Shown one piece after another: positions 41,446-50,437 of a stretch of DNA of 64,000 nucleotides (positions are counted from its first letter, which is position 1; every line of letters begins with the position of its first letter). The notes beneath the pieces are model-generated. The model did no database searches and was not told the DNA's origin. It worked only from the letters and a program-made list of their open reading frames with translations. This stretch comes from Streptomyces hydrogenans. Its GTDB lineage: Bacteria; Actinomycetota; Actinomycetes; Streptomycetales; Streptomycetaceae. The position numbers were made by a program, and so were the translations under genes. The stretch spans positions 102,756-166,755 of the forward strand of contig NZ_BNBS01000003.1 of the NCBI RefSeq assembly GCF_014656075.1, given 5' to 3'.

Positions 41446-42665
41446 GGCAGTACCACCTCGATCATCGTTCCGGAACCGACAGGGCTGTCGATCCTCGTCG
41501 TACCGTCCAGGGCGGCGACGCGCTGGCGTACGCCGTCGAGTCCGCTTCCCGCGCCGGCGCCCGGCACGGCGCCGCCACGCCCGTCGTCCTGGACGAGGAC
41601 GCGCAGGCCGGTCCGTTCGTACCGGAGGGACACCCGGGCCTGAGCCGCTTCGCTGTGCCGGGCGATGTTGGTGAGGGCCTCGGCGACCACGAAGTAGGCG
41701 GCGGCCTCGACGGCGGCCGGCGGACGGCGGACGGGCTCGGGCAGGTCGAGGGCGATCGGGATCGTCCGTCCAGCGGCGAGCGAGCGGATCGCGCCGTTCA
41801 GTCCGCGGTCGGAGAGGATCGGCGGGTGGATGCCGCGGATCACCGTGCGCAGCTGGACGAGTGCCTCGTCCACCGTCGTCCTGGCGTCGAGCATGAGCTT
41901 CCTGGCGCTCTCGGGGTCCTTCTCGAACCGGCGGTCGGCCAGGCCGAGCCGCATGGCCACCGCGACGAGCTGCGCCTGGGTGCCGTCGTGCAAGTCCCTC
42001 TCGATCCTGCGGAGTTCCGCCTCGTGCGCCTGGAGCGCCCCGGCCCGGGAGGCGGTCAGCTCCTCGATCCGGCGTCCGGAGCCGGTCCAGTTCCCCAGCA
42101 GCATCTCCGCGACGCGGGTCTCCAGCAGGGCGGCGGCGGGGGCGAGCCAGAGGAAGAGGAGGACGAAGATCCAGACGCAGACGGCGGACAGGACGATCGC
42201 CTGCAGCCAGGTCGTGAGGGGGGCGGCCAGGAGGGTGAGGGTGCCACTGGGGAGGGTCCACCACCACATCGGGATCGAGAGGGTCAGCAGGAGGCTGAAG
42301 AGGGCGCCGAGGACGAGGACGGGCAGGATCAGGCCGACCATGCCGTGGAGCAGCATCCACGCCACGTCCTTGCCGGTCCCGGAGGATCGCAGCAGCTGGA
42401 GGGTCTGCCGGCGGGCACTGCCCCGGAGCGTCGGGTACGGGCGTCGTACCGCCCGGCCGAGGCGTCGTTCCGTGCGGCGGCGCTCGGCGTCGGCGAGGGA
42501 CCGCAGGGGGCGGACCGCCCAGGGCAGGACCGGCGCGACGATGAGCGCGACGGCGACCAGAGGCAGCAGCACGTAGCCGGCCAGGGCGGGCAGGGCGGTC
42601 GTGAGGCCGCCGAGGACATACCGCGTGGAACGCAGGCTGTGACGTGCGCGTGCCTTCAAGTCCAT
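41433..42665 (-). CDS. NarL-type sensor histidine kinase
   Basis: 410 residues from ATG (MDLKARARHSLRSTRYVLGG). Four membrane helices are visible (LAGYVLLPLVAVALIVAPVL, MLLHGMVGLILPVLVLGALFSLLL, TLTLLAAPLTTWLQAIVLSAVC and WIFVLLFLWLAPAAALL). The HisKA_3 phospho-acceptor is in RRIERDLHDGTQAQLVAVAMRLG, and the ATPase has ALTNIARHSEA and VLVQDDGRGG..GSGLDGVRQRVAAL. With short loops and no extracellular domain it belongs to the intramembrane-sensing type often paired with ABC exporters for envelope or peptide stress. Confidence 0.9.
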   Translation of the reverse strand: MDLKARARHSLRSTRYVLGGLTTALPALAGYVLLPLVAVALIVAPVLPWAVRPLRSLADAERRRTERRLGRAVRRPYPTLRGSARRQTLQLLRSSGTGKDVAWMLLHGMVGLILPVLVLGALFSLLLTLSIPMWWWTLPSGTLTLLAAPLTTWLQAIVLSAVCVWIFVLLFLWLAPAAALLETRVAEMLLGNWTGSGRRIEELTASRAGALQAHEAELRRIERDLHDGTQAQLVAVAMRLGLADRRFEKDPESARKLMLDARTTVDEALVQLRTVIRGIHPPILSDRGLNGAIRSLAAGRTIPIALDLPEPVRRPPAAVEAAAYFVVAEALTNIARHSEAAQARVSLRYERTGLRVLVQDDGRGGAVPGAGAGSGLDGVRQRVAALDGTTRIDSPVGSGTMIEVVLPCGS

Positions 42666-42710
42666 GGGTCACGACGGTACGTCACGGTTGATCCCTTGTC
42701 ATAAGTGCCC

Positions 42711-42731
42711 GCTCCACCTTCGTGGTGGAGC
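42711..42731. promoter_or_regulatory. inverted repeat in the kinase/ABC divergent promoter
   Basis: gctccacc-ttcgt-ggtggagc, eight-base arms, followed by a ctacacc motif. It lies between the divergent kinase (start 42665) and ABC ATPase (start 42838). Candidate binding site for the NarL-type regulator. Confidence 0.45.
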
Positions 42732-42837
42732 CTGCTACACCCCCGGAGCGGGGGGCCGACCGCTGCCGGCCGCCCCTGTCCCGAGCCTAGTTTCGAAGCC
42801 TGATCATGACCGACCAAAGGCATCGAAGGGCCACATC

Positions 42838-43572
42838 ATGCGACGGACGACGACGAACGGGGGCACACCGTACGCCGTGTCCCTGGACCGGGTCTCCAAG
42901 TCCTACGGCGACGTGACCGCGCTGGAGCAGGTGAGCTGGGGGTTCCGCACCGGCAGCTTCACCGCGATCATGGGCCCGTCCGGCTCGGGCAAGAGCACGT
43001 TCCTGCACTGCGCGTCCGGTCTCGACCGGCCGACGAACGGGTCGGTGCGGCTGGGCGACGTGGACATGGGCGGGCTGCGCGAGGCCGAGCTGACCCGGCT
43101 GCGCCGCGAGCGGATCGGCTTCGTCTTCCAGGGCTACAACCTGATGCCGTCGATGGACGTCGAACGGAACATCACCCTCCCCCTGTCGCTCGGCGGCAAG
43201 AAGGCCGACCGGCAGTGGCTGACGGAGATCGTCCACCGGGTGGGCATGGCGGGCCTCCTCAAGCACCTCCCGGCACGGCTGTCGGGTGGCCAGCAGCAGC
43301 GCGTCGCGGTCGCCCGGGCGCTGGTGACGCGCCCCGAGATCGTCTTCGCCGACGAGCCGACGGCCGCGCTCGACCCGAGGTCGGCCGGGCACGTCCTGAA
43401 GCTGTTGCGCGAGGCGGTCGACGAGATGGGGCGGACCGTCGTCCTCGTCACCCACGATCCGGTGGCGGCCTCGTGGGCCGACAGCGTCGTCTTCCTCGGA
43501 GGGGGCCGGATCGTCGACGAACTGACCGCGCCGTCCGCGGAGGCCGTCCTGGCCCGCTGGGACTCGCTGTGA
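42838..43572 (+). CDS. ABC transporter ATP-binding protein (MacB/LolD type)
   Basis: 244 residues from ATG (MRRTTTNGGTPYAVSLDRVSKSYG). Walker A is GPSGSGKST, Q-loop FVFQGYNLMPSMDVERNITLPL, signature LSGGQQQRVAVARAL, Walker B IVFADEPTAALD and H-loop VLVTHDP. The Q-loop and LPL region are typical of LolD/MacB ATPases that drive FtsX-type permeases rather than classical import. Its stop overlaps the permease start as GTGA. Confidence 0.93.
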   Translation: MRRTTTNGGTPYAVSLDRVSKSYGDVTALEQVSWGFRTGSFTAIMGPSGSGKSTFLHCASGLDRPTNGSVRLGDVDMGGLREAELTRLRRERIGFVFQGYNLMPSMDVERNITLPLSLGGKKADRQWLTEIVHRVGMAGLLKHLPARLSGGQQQRVAVARALVTRPEIVFADEPTAALDPRSAGHVLKLLREAVDEMGRTVVLVTHDPVAASWADSVVFLGGGRIVDELTAPSAEAVLARWDSL

Positions 43573-46010
43573 GGCGCGGGATCGCCGCGGGCGTGGCGGC
43601 GGCGCTGCTCTTCGCCGCCGCGCTGACGGGCGCGTTCGGCGTCCTCCTGGAATCGGCGCTGCGGGCGCACGGGGCGGTCGACCGCTACGCCCCTGCCGTG
43701 GCCGTCGTCGCCGCGAGCCAGCGGGTCGAGAAGATCGTGGACTCCGGCGAGTCCCAGCGCACGGAGGTCAGACCTCTGCTCGAACGGGCCCGGGTGTCGA
43801 TCGCCCCGGCCGAACGGCTGGCGGAGGTGCCGGGGGTCGTCCGGGTCGTCGCGGACGTGTCCGTGCCCGTGGTCACCGCGGACGGCACCGTGCTCACCGG
43901 TCGCGGATGGGAGTCGACCGCGCTCGGCCCGGTCGACCTGCGGTCGGGTCGTGCCCCGCTGGCGCCGCACGAGGTGGCGATGGCCGCCGGGAGCGGCGCG
44001 GAGGTCGGGGACACCGTCCGGCTGCAGGCGGGCGGCCGTGCACCGGAGTCGTACCGGGTCAGCGGGCTGGTCTCGGGCGGTTCGGGGGCGGACGGCGCCG
44101 GCCGTGCGGTCGTGTGGTTCGGCGACCGGACGGCGCGGACGCTCGCCGGCCACCCCGACCGGGCCGACGCGCTGGTGGTCCTCGGGGAGGACGGCACGTC
44201 CTCCGAGGCGCTCGCGGCGGCGGCCCCCGGTCTGCTGGTCGCGACCGGTGCCTCGCGCGGAGACGTCGAGAACCCGGGGGTGGCGGCGGCGCGGCTCGAC
44301 CTGATCGGGGTGAGCGCGTCGATCGGCGGCATCGCCCTGCTGGTCGTGCTGCTGATCCTGACCGGGCTGCTGGACATCTCCGTACGGGACCAGACCCGCG
44401 AGCTCGCGGTGATGCGCGCCATCGGCGCCACCCCCCGGCAGGTGCGGCGGCTGATCGTCCGCGGCACCCTCAAGGTCGCCGTGCCCGCCGCGTTCCTCGG
44501 CGGCCTGGGGTCGCTCGGGCTCGGAGCGGTCCTGCACCGCTTCATGGCCGATCACGGTGTGCTCCCGCAGGAGTTGTCGCTCGTGCTGGGTCCGCTGCCC
44601 GTCGCCGGCACCGTGCTGCTGACCGTGCTCACCGCGGTCGGCTCGGCCTGGCTCGCGGCCCGGCGCGTCTCCCGCGTCCGGCCGGTCGAGGCCCTGGGCG
44701 AGGCGGCGACGGAGCCGGCGCGGCTGCCGCGTTGGCGGATGGTCACCGGGCTCGTCTTCCTGGCCGTCGGACTGGGCGCGGCCTCCACGGCGCTCGCCTT
44801 CGGCGGGCAGATCGCCAGGGCGGCCATGGGCGGACTGGCGCTCACCCTGATCTGGGCCGCCGCGCTGCTGGGGCCCTGGATCGCGCGGGCCGGCATCCGG
44901 GTCCTGAGCCCTCCGCTGCGGCTGCTCTTCCCGGTCCCGGGCCGGCTCGCCGCGGAGACGGCCTCCGTCGCCGCCGTCCGGCTGGCGTCGGTGATCACGC
45001 CGATCGCGCTGGCGCTCTCCTTCGGGGCCGGCCAGCTCTTCGTCCAGAACACGGCCGTCAACGCCACCCGCACCCAGTCGGCCGCCGGTCTGCTCGCGGA
45101 CCACGTGCTCGTCGCGGACGGTCCGGGCGTGCCGAGCGCGGCGTACGAGGAGGTGCGGAGGATGCCGGGGGCGGAGGCGGTGACGGCCGTCAAGCGCACC
45201 ACCGTCGTGAAATCGGTCGGCGACCAGCTCCAGTCGCTGCCCGCGCAGGGTCTCAAGGGCGCCCTGTCGAACCTGGATCCGGGCGTCACCTCGGGTTCGC
45301 TGGCCGATCTGCGCGGCGACGACACCGTCGCGGTCAGCTCGAACGTCGGCGACGCCGACGACCTCGGCGAGACCATGACCCTGTGGCTCGGCGACGGCAC
45401 GCTGATCCACCCCCGGGTGGTCGCCGTCTACGACCGCGGGATGGGCTTCGGCGACGTGCTGCTGCCGCACGGCCTGGTCGCCGAACACGTCACCGACGGC
45501 GGTCACGACGACTACCTGCTGGTGAAGGGGGACGCCGGTCTCCGGCCGGTGACCGAGCGGCTCCCCGGGGTACACGCCACATCCGCGTCCGCGTACGGCG
45601 CGGCGCTGACCGAGCAGGCACGGAGTCAGGGGCTTCCGGGGCTGATGGCGGTCGCGGCCATCGCCCTGTTCACCCTGATCGGCGTGGTGACCACGCTGGC
45701 CGTCGCCACCGCGTCCCGCCGGCGCGAGCTGTCCCTGCTCCGCCTGATCGGCGCGACGCGCCGCCAGGTCCTGTCCATGCTGCGCCTGGAGACGCTGCTC
45801 GTCCTCGGGACGGGCACGATCGTCGGCACGCTGGTTGCGGCCCTGACCCTGCTGACCTTCGCCCTCGCGGTGACCGGGCTGCCCGCCCTGTCCGTCTCCC
45901 CCGCCGTCTGCGCCGCGATCCTCGGCGTGGTCTGCCTGGCGGGCATGTCGGCGGTCATGCTGCCGGCACGGCGGCTGGTACGGCGTCGCGGCTCGCCCCG
46001 GATCGAGTAG
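43569..46010 (+). CDS. FtsX-like ABC permease (MacB-type, duplicated)
   Basis: 813 residues from GTG inside the ATPase stop. Ten or so helices form two FtsX-like halves: N-terminal helix (AAGVAAALLFAAALTGAFG), a large extracellular domain (about 35-250) and three helices with RELAVMRAIGATPRQVRRLIV. A middle helix pair, a second extracellular domain (about 480-680) and a final FtsX unit with RRRELSLLRLIGATRRQVLSMLRLE follow. Such exporters or mechanotransmitters detoxify antimicrobial peptides or extract lipids or lipoproteins. Together with the divergent two-component system this looks like an envelope-stress module. Confidence 0.9.
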   Translation: MRRGIAAGVAAALLFAAALTGAFGVLLESALRAHGAVDRYAPAVAVVAASQRVEKIVDSGESQRTEVRPLLERARVSIAPAERLAEVPGVVRVVADVSVPVVTADGTVLTGRGWESTALGPVDLRSGRAPLAPHEVAMAAGSGAEVGDTVRLQAGGRAPESYRVSGLVSGGSGADGAGRAVVWFGDRTARTLAGHPDRADALVVLGEDGTSSEALAAAAPGLLVATGASRGDVENPGVAAARLDLIGVSASIGGIALLVVLLILTGLLDISVRDQTRELAVMRAIGATPRQVRRLIVRGTLKVAVPAAFLGGLGSLGLGAVLHRFMADHGVLPQELSLVLGPLPVAGTVLLTVLTAVGSAWLAARRVSRVRPVEALGEAATEPARLPRWRMVTGLVFLAVGLGAASTALAFGGQIARAAMGGLALTLIWAAALLGPWIARAGIRVLSPPLRLLFPVPGRLAAETASVAAVRLASVITPIALALSFGAGQLFVQNTAVNATRTQSAAGLLADHVLVADGPGVPSAAYEEVRRMPGAEAVTAVKRTTVVKSVGDQLQSLPAQGLKGALSNLDPGVTSGSLADLRGDDTVAVSSNVGDADDLGETMTLWLGDGTLIHPRVVAVYDRGMGFGDVLLPHGLVAEHVTDGGHDDYLLVKGDAGLRPVTERLPGVHATSASAYGAALTEQARSQGLPGLMAVAAIALFTLIGVVTTLAVATASRRRELSLLRLIGATRRQVLSMLRLETLLVLGTGTIVGTLVAALTLLTFALAVTGLPALSVSPAVCAAILGVVCLAGMSAVMLPARRLVRRRGSPRIE

Positions 46011-46032
46011 GAGGCCGCGCGCCCCTGGCGCG

Positions 46033-46048
46033 CCCGTCTTCGGACGGG
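46033..46048. terminator. short UUCG hairpin after the ABC permease gene
   Basis: cccgtc-ttcg-gacggg, 6-bp stem closed by a stable UUCG loop, 22 bases after the ABC permease stop. Weak as a sole terminator. Confidence 0.4.
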
Positions 46049-46148
46049 GGCACCACAGGGGCTCCGTTCCTTCGTGCTCCACGACGATCACAGGCCGGGT
46101 GCCCGCTTCCTACCGTTCACCCATCACCCCGGACGGTTCCCACGGCAC

Positions 46149-46174
46149 GGCGGGATCCGACGGCGGATCCCGCC
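46149..46174. promoter_or_regulatory. candidate operator in front of the D-peptide operon
   Basis: ggcgggatccg (46149-46159) and cggatcccgcc (46164-46174), perfect 11-base arms with spacer acgg, 61 bases before the first ATG of the long operon. The position suits a regulator site. The PucR/CdaR regulator encoded at the operon's end is the obvious candidate, which is inference. Confidence 0.5.
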
Positions 46175-46235
46175 CCCGCCCTTCCACTTCCCCGCCCCTC
46201 GACGACGAGCGGCTCTCTGTTTCGGAGGCACTTCC

Positions 46236-47597
46236 ATGAATTCCGAGGATCTGCGCGAACGGCTCGCCGAGGTGGCCGTGCGGCACGGCATTCCGGGCGC
46301 GAGCATCGCCGTCCTGCACGGCGACGAGGTCACCGAGGCCGCCTACGGCGTGCTCGACCGGGACTTCGGCTACCCGGTGACCACCGACTCGGTCTTCCAG
46401 ACCGGATCGATCACCAAGGTGTGGACGGCCACCCTGATCATGCAGCTGGTCGACGAGGGACTGCTCACGCTGGACTCCCCGGTCGCCGACCACCTGCCCG
46501 GCTTCCGGGTCGCCGACGCACACACCTCGAAAACCGTGACGGTGCGTCAACTTCTTTGTCACACAGGCGGGTTCGAGGGTGACATCTTCTCCGACCACGG
46601 CCCCGGCGACGACGCCGTCGAGCGTTTCGTGGCGGCGCTGCCCACCCCCGCCCGGCAGCTCTTCCCGTCCGGCGAGATGTTCTCGTACTGCAACAGCGGC
46701 TACGTCGTCCTCGGAAGGATCATCGAGGTGCTCACGGGCCTGACGTGGGAGGCGGCCCTGCACGAGCGGATCGCCGCGCCCCTCGGGATGACCCATGCCG
46801 TCACCTCGCCGGGCCGGGCGATCCGGCACCGGGTGGCGATGGGCCACGTCTCCGGACCCGACGGCGAGCCGGTGAAGGCGCCGTTCTGGGAGATGCCGCG
46901 CTCCAACGCCCCGGCCGGCGCCACCCTGACGCTGACCGCCCGCGACCAGCTGCGCTTCGCCCGGCTCCACCTCGCCGACGGCCTGGCCCCCGACGGCACC
47001 CGGCTGTTGAGCGAGGAGTCCGTCGCCGCGATGCGACGCCCCGAGGTCGTGGTCCCGGGCGCGGGCCGGCTGGGCGACCACTGGAGCCTCGGCTGGGAGA
47101 TCTTCGACTGGGAGGGAGGTCCGGTCATCGGCCACGACGGCGGCACCATGGGCCAGACCGCCCTGCTCCGTGCCGTCCCGGGCAAGGACGTGGCGGTGGT
47201 GATCCTCATCAACGGCGGTGAGTTCTTCGGCCTGCACGGGCTGGTCACGGAACTCCTCGCCGAACTCGCCGGGGTCACCGTCCCCCCGATGCCCACGCCG
47301 CCCACCGCACCTCCCGCGGTCGACCCCCGGTACTTCGCCGGACGGTACGAGTCGGTCACCCAGAGGGCAGAGGTGACCGAGACCGAGGACGGTCTCCGGC
47401 TCGTCCTGTGGCCGCTCGGCCCCAGCGCGGAGCTGCACGGCACCGACCCGCTGAGCGACCTGACGATGGTCCCGCTCGACGCGCACACGCTCATCGGCAC
47501 GGCGCAGGAGAACGGCGAGTTCCCGACCGTCACCTTCCTCGGGGACGGCGACCGGGCCGAGTACCTGCACGGGACCCGTGCCATCCCCCGCGCCTGA
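46236..47597 (+). CDS. class C beta-lactamase-like serine hydrolase 1
   Basis: 453 residues from ATG with CGGAGG upstream. The penicillin-recognising fold has S58-x-x-K61 (GSITKVW), Y151-x-N153 (FSYCNSGYVVLG) and the third motif H300-D-G (IGHDGGTMGQ), the HxG form typical of esterase/D-aminopeptidase-like relatives. A C-terminal beta-barrel-like domain (residues about 360-453) follows. No signal peptide is seen, so it should act in the cytoplasm on D-amino-acid peptides, esters or related substrates. It is the first gene of the uptake and salvage operon and a paralogue of the gene at 55402. Confidence 0.87.
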   Translation: MNSEDLRERLAEVAVRHGIPGASIAVLHGDEVTEAAYGVLDRDFGYPVTTDSVFQTGSITKVWTATLIMQLVDEGLLTLDSPVADHLPGFRVADAHTSKTVTVRQLLCHTGGFEGDIFSDHGPGDDAVERFVAALPTPARQLFPSGEMFSYCNSGYVVLGRIIEVLTGLTWEAALHERIAAPLGMTHAVTSPGRAIRHRVAMGHVSGPDGEPVKAPFWEMPRSNAPAGATLTLTARDQLRFARLHLADGLAPDGTRLLSEESVAAMRRPEVVVPGAGRLGDHWSLGWEIFDWEGGPVIGHDGGTMGQTALLRAVPGKDVAVVILINGGEFFGLHGLVTELLAELAGVTVPPMPTPPTAPPAVDPRYFAGRYESVTQRAEVTETEDGLRLVLWPLGPSAELHGTDPLSDLTMVPLDAHTLIGTAQENGEFPTVTFLGDGDRAEYLHGTRAIPRA

Positions 47598-47613
47598 CCG
47601 ACCGCACCGCACC

Positions 47614-47641
47614 CGGCCACCGGCCCTTCCGCCGGTGGCCG
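47614..47641 (+). terminator. intercistronic hairpin in the operon
   Basis: 11-bp stem at 47614-47624 and 47631-47641 (core ggccaccggc and gccggtggcc), loop ccttcc, in the 134-bp gap between hydrolase 1 and the binding protein. It could attenuate transcription or protect the upstream message and so let the binding protein be expressed at a different level. Confidence 0.45.
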
Positions 47642-47731
47642 CCCGGGCCGGCCACCGCGCCGGCCCCAGCACACCGCCCCGCCCCGCCCGGCCGACGGGC
47701 TCCAGGTCCGTCATCAGTAAGGAGACACACC

Positions 47732-49321
47732 ATGACCTCACCGAGGAGGGCCGCCGGACGGCGCGAGCGGGTGGCCAGCGCGCTCGCCGTGGTCACGGCG
47801 ACAGCGCTGATGTCCACCTCCTGCGGCGGCGGGGCGTCCGCCGACGGGGCGCGGACGGTCACCCTCGCCATCCGCACCGACCCGGGCAGCCTCAGTCCCC
47901 TCGGCACCGTCGACAGCACGGCGCTGATGATGAACCGGTTCGCCTATGCGACCCTGGTGCGCCTCGCCGCCGACGGGTCGACGACCGCGGGGGCGGCCGA
48001 GAGCTGGTCGGTCCGCGACGGCCGCGCACGCTTCGTCCTGCGGCCCGGGCTGACCTGTGAGGACGGCAGTCCGCTCACGGCAGCCGACGTCGCCGCCGGA
48101 TACAACCACGTCGCCGACCCCGCGAACCGGTCTCCGCTGCTCGGTCTCGCCGTGCCCGCGAACGCGGGGGCGAGGGCCACGGCGGACGAGTCGACGCGGA
48201 CGGTCACCGTCACCACCTCGGGCTCGGCCCCGTTCCTCGTGGAGATGGCCCGCATGCTGCCCCTGGTGTGCCGGAAGGCCCTCACCGATCCGTCCCGACT
48301 CTCGCGGGCCACCGCCGCCACGGGCGCCTACCGGCTCACGGAAGCCGTCCCCGGCGACCACTACACGTACGTGCGCCGGACGGATCCGGCCGGGACGGGC
48401 TCGGCACCGGCGGACGTCGCCGGTCCCGAGAAGCTGGTGTTCAAGGTCGTGGCGGACGAGTCGACGACCGCCAACCTGCTGCTCGGCGGGCAGATCGACG
48501 CGGGCCAGGTCAACGGGCCGGACGCGGAACGGCTCATCGCGGCGGGCGTTCCGTGGAAGGGCACCCGGACGCCCACCGGCCACCTGCTCTTCCACGAGTC
48601 CGCGGCCCGGCCCACCGCCGCGCAGGCCGTTCGGCGGGCCCTGGTCGGCGCCCTCGACCTGAAGCGGATCGGCTCCGTCGCCACCGGTGGCACCGGAACG
48701 TTCGCCACCAATCTCGGGGAGACCCCGCCGACCCCCTGCACCGGCGACACCGTGACCGGGAACGTGCCGCCGCACGACCCGGCGAAGGCCGCGGCCGAAC
48801 TGACCGGTGCCGGCTGGAAGAAGAACGGCGGCGTCTGGGAGAAGGCCGGCCGGCCGCTCTCCGTCACCCTGGTCCACCCCGTCATCGCCGGGCCGCAGGT
48901 CACGGCGGCGGTCGAGCTGACCATCAAGGAGTGGAACGCCTTCGGGGTGAAGGCCACCGCCGAGCCGGTCGACGGCTCCGGCCTGCTCGCCGCGCTCTCG
49001 CGCGGTGACTGGGACGTGGCCTGGAGCCCGATCAGCGTGCCGCTGCCCGACCAGCTGACCCGCTTCTTCGACGGCCCTCCCCCGCCGGCCGGCAGCAACC
49101 TCGGCTCCGTGGACAACCCGGACTACCGACGGCTGGCCGCCGAGGCCGCCGCCCGCCCCGGCCGGGCCGGCTGTCCGCTGTGGAACCGGGCCGACGCCGC
49201 ACTGATCCGGCGCACCGACGTCACCCCGTTCGCCGACAGCACGGTCCGGACCTTCGGCAGGGGCATCCGCTTCGAGGTCGACGGCGGCGGCATCGTCCCC
49301 GACAGCCTGCGCAAGGGGTGA
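47732..49321 (+). CDS. peptide ABC importer substrate-binding lipoprotein (SBP_bac_5)
   Basis: 529 residues from ATG with AAGGAGA upstream. The lipobox ends at Cys in LMSTSC (about residue 31), so the protein is anchored outside the membrane. The mature part has the DppA/OppA family features: VTLAIRTDPGSLSPLGTVDSTALMMNRFAYATLVRL, WSVRDGRARFVLRPGLTCEDGSPLTAADVAAGYNHV and AVRRALVGALDLKRIG, with C-terminal GDWDVAWSPISVPLPDQLTRFF. Several cysteines (LTCEDG, LVCRKAL, PTPCTGD, AGCPLWN) could form disulfides. It delivers peptide-like ligands to the permeases that follow. The ligand itself cannot be read from the sequence. Confidence 0.9.
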   Translation: MTSPRRAAGRRERVASALAVVTATALMSTSCGGGASADGARTVTLAIRTDPGSLSPLGTVDSTALMMNRFAYATLVRLAADGSTTAGAAESWSVRDGRARFVLRPGLTCEDGSPLTAADVAAGYNHVADPANRSPLLGLAVPANAGARATADESTRTVTVTTSGSAPFLVEMARMLPLVCRKALTDPSRLSRATAATGAYRLTEAVPGDHYTYVRRTDPAGTGSAPADVAGPEKLVFKVVADESTTANLLLGGQIDAGQVNGPDAERLIAAGVPWKGTRTPTGHLLFHESAARPTAAQAVRRALVGALDLKRIGSVATGGTGTFATNLGETPPTPCTGDTVTGNVPPHDPAKAAAELTGAGWKKNGGVWEKAGRPLSVTLVHPVIAGPQVTAAVELTIKEWNAFGVKATAEPVDGSGLLAALSRGDWDVAWSPISVPLPDQLTRFFDGPPPPAGSNLGSVDNPDYRRLAAEAAARPGRAGCPLWNRADAALIRRTDVTPFADSTVRTFGRGIRFEVDGGGIVPDSLRKG

Positions 49322-49325
49322 CGAC

Positions 49326-50435
49326 ATGAGGAAGACCCCTGTTCCCCACGACCCCGCGGACACCCGGCCCGCCGCCGCACCGGCTGGAGCCACGGCCGGG
49401 ACACCCCGGGCCGCCGCCACCACGGCCCGGAGCGGCGCGGAGACGAACCCGGTCGACGCGACGCCGGCCCGGCCCCGCCGCACCGCGCCGGGACCGTGGA
49501 CCGTCTTCGCCCTGCGCCGTACGGGACGGCTCGTCGTCTCGCTCGCGGCCCTGGTCACCGCCTCCTTCGCCATGATCCACCTGATCCCGGGCGACCCCGT
49601 CCGCACGGCGCTGGGCCCCACCGCCGACCCGGCGCTGGTCGAGGCCCGCAGACAGGCGCTCGGCCTGGACCGGCCGGTGCCGCAGCAGTTCGCGCACTAC
49701 CTCGCCGAGCTGTTCCAGGGCCGGCTCGGCGAGTCGATCGGTGCCGGGCTCCCGGTCTCCGACGTCATCGCCGCCCGCCTGCCGGCCACGCTGTCACTCG
49801 CCCTGCCGGCCTTCCTCGTGGTGGTCCTGGCCGCCGTCCCCGGCGGCATGTGGGCCGCCGTCCTCACCCGTGACGGGCGCCGTCGCCGAGGTGAGCTGGC
49901 CTTCGGCTCGGTGACCGGCGCCCTCGCCGCCGTGCCCGAGTTCCTGCTCGCCGTCGCGCTGGTGGCCTGCTTCGCGGTCGCCTTCCCCCTCTTTCCCGTG
50001 GCCTCCCGCGGCGGTCCCGACTCCTACGTGCTGCCCGTCGTCGCGCTGTCCGTCGTCCCCGCCGCCGCGCTCGCCCGGATCGTCCGGGTGGAGACGCTGC
50101 GGGTCCTGGGCGAGGAGTACATGCGCACCGCGTACGCCAAGCGGCTGCCCGCCCGGCTGCGCTATCTGCGCCACGCCCTGCCCAATCTGCTGGCCTCCTC
50201 CCTGACCGTCGGCGGTCTGACGCTGATGGCGCTGCTGACCGGCACGGTCCTGGTCGAGAACGTCTTCGCGTGGCCCGGCCTCGGCACCACGATCGTCCAG
50301 GCGATCACCGAGAAGGACTATCCGATGGTCCAGGCCGTGGTCCTTGTCTACGGGGCGGCCGCCCTGCTGATCACCTTCGCCGTCGACGTGGCCGTGGCCG
50401 TCGCGGACCCCCGATCCACCGTCCGAGGGAGCTGA
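49326..50435 (+). CDS. peptide ABC importer permease, DppB type
   Basis: 369 residues, ATG four bases after the binding-protein stop. An unusually long N-terminal Pro/Ala/Thr extension (about 60 residues) precedes the first helix LVVSLAALVTASFAMIHLIPGDPVRTALG, with the DppB/OppB signature HLIPGDP. Later parts are LPATLSLALPAFLVVVLAAVPGG, the EAA loop EYMRTAYAKRLPARLRYLRHALPNLL and LLTGTVLVENVFAWPGLGTTIVQAI. It pairs with the DppC half of the next protein. Confidence 0.92.
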   Translation: MRKTPVPHDPADTRPAAAPAGATAGTPRAAATTARSGAETNPVDATPARPRRTAPGPWTVFALRRTGRLVVSLAALVTASFAMIHLIPGDPVRTALGPTADPALVEARRQALGLDRPVPQQFAHYLAELFQGRLGESIGAGLPVSDVIAARLPATLSLALPAFLVVVLAAVPGGMWAAVLTRDGRRRRGELAFGSVTGALAAVPEFLLAVALVACFAVAFPLFPVASRGGPDSYVLPVVALSVVPAAALARIVRVETLRVLGEEYMRTAYAKRLPARLRYLRHALPNLLASSLTVGGLTLMALLTGTVLVENVFAWPGLGTTIVQAITEKDYPMVQAVVLVYGAAALLITFAVDVAVAVADPRSTVRGS

Positions 50436-50437
50436 CG

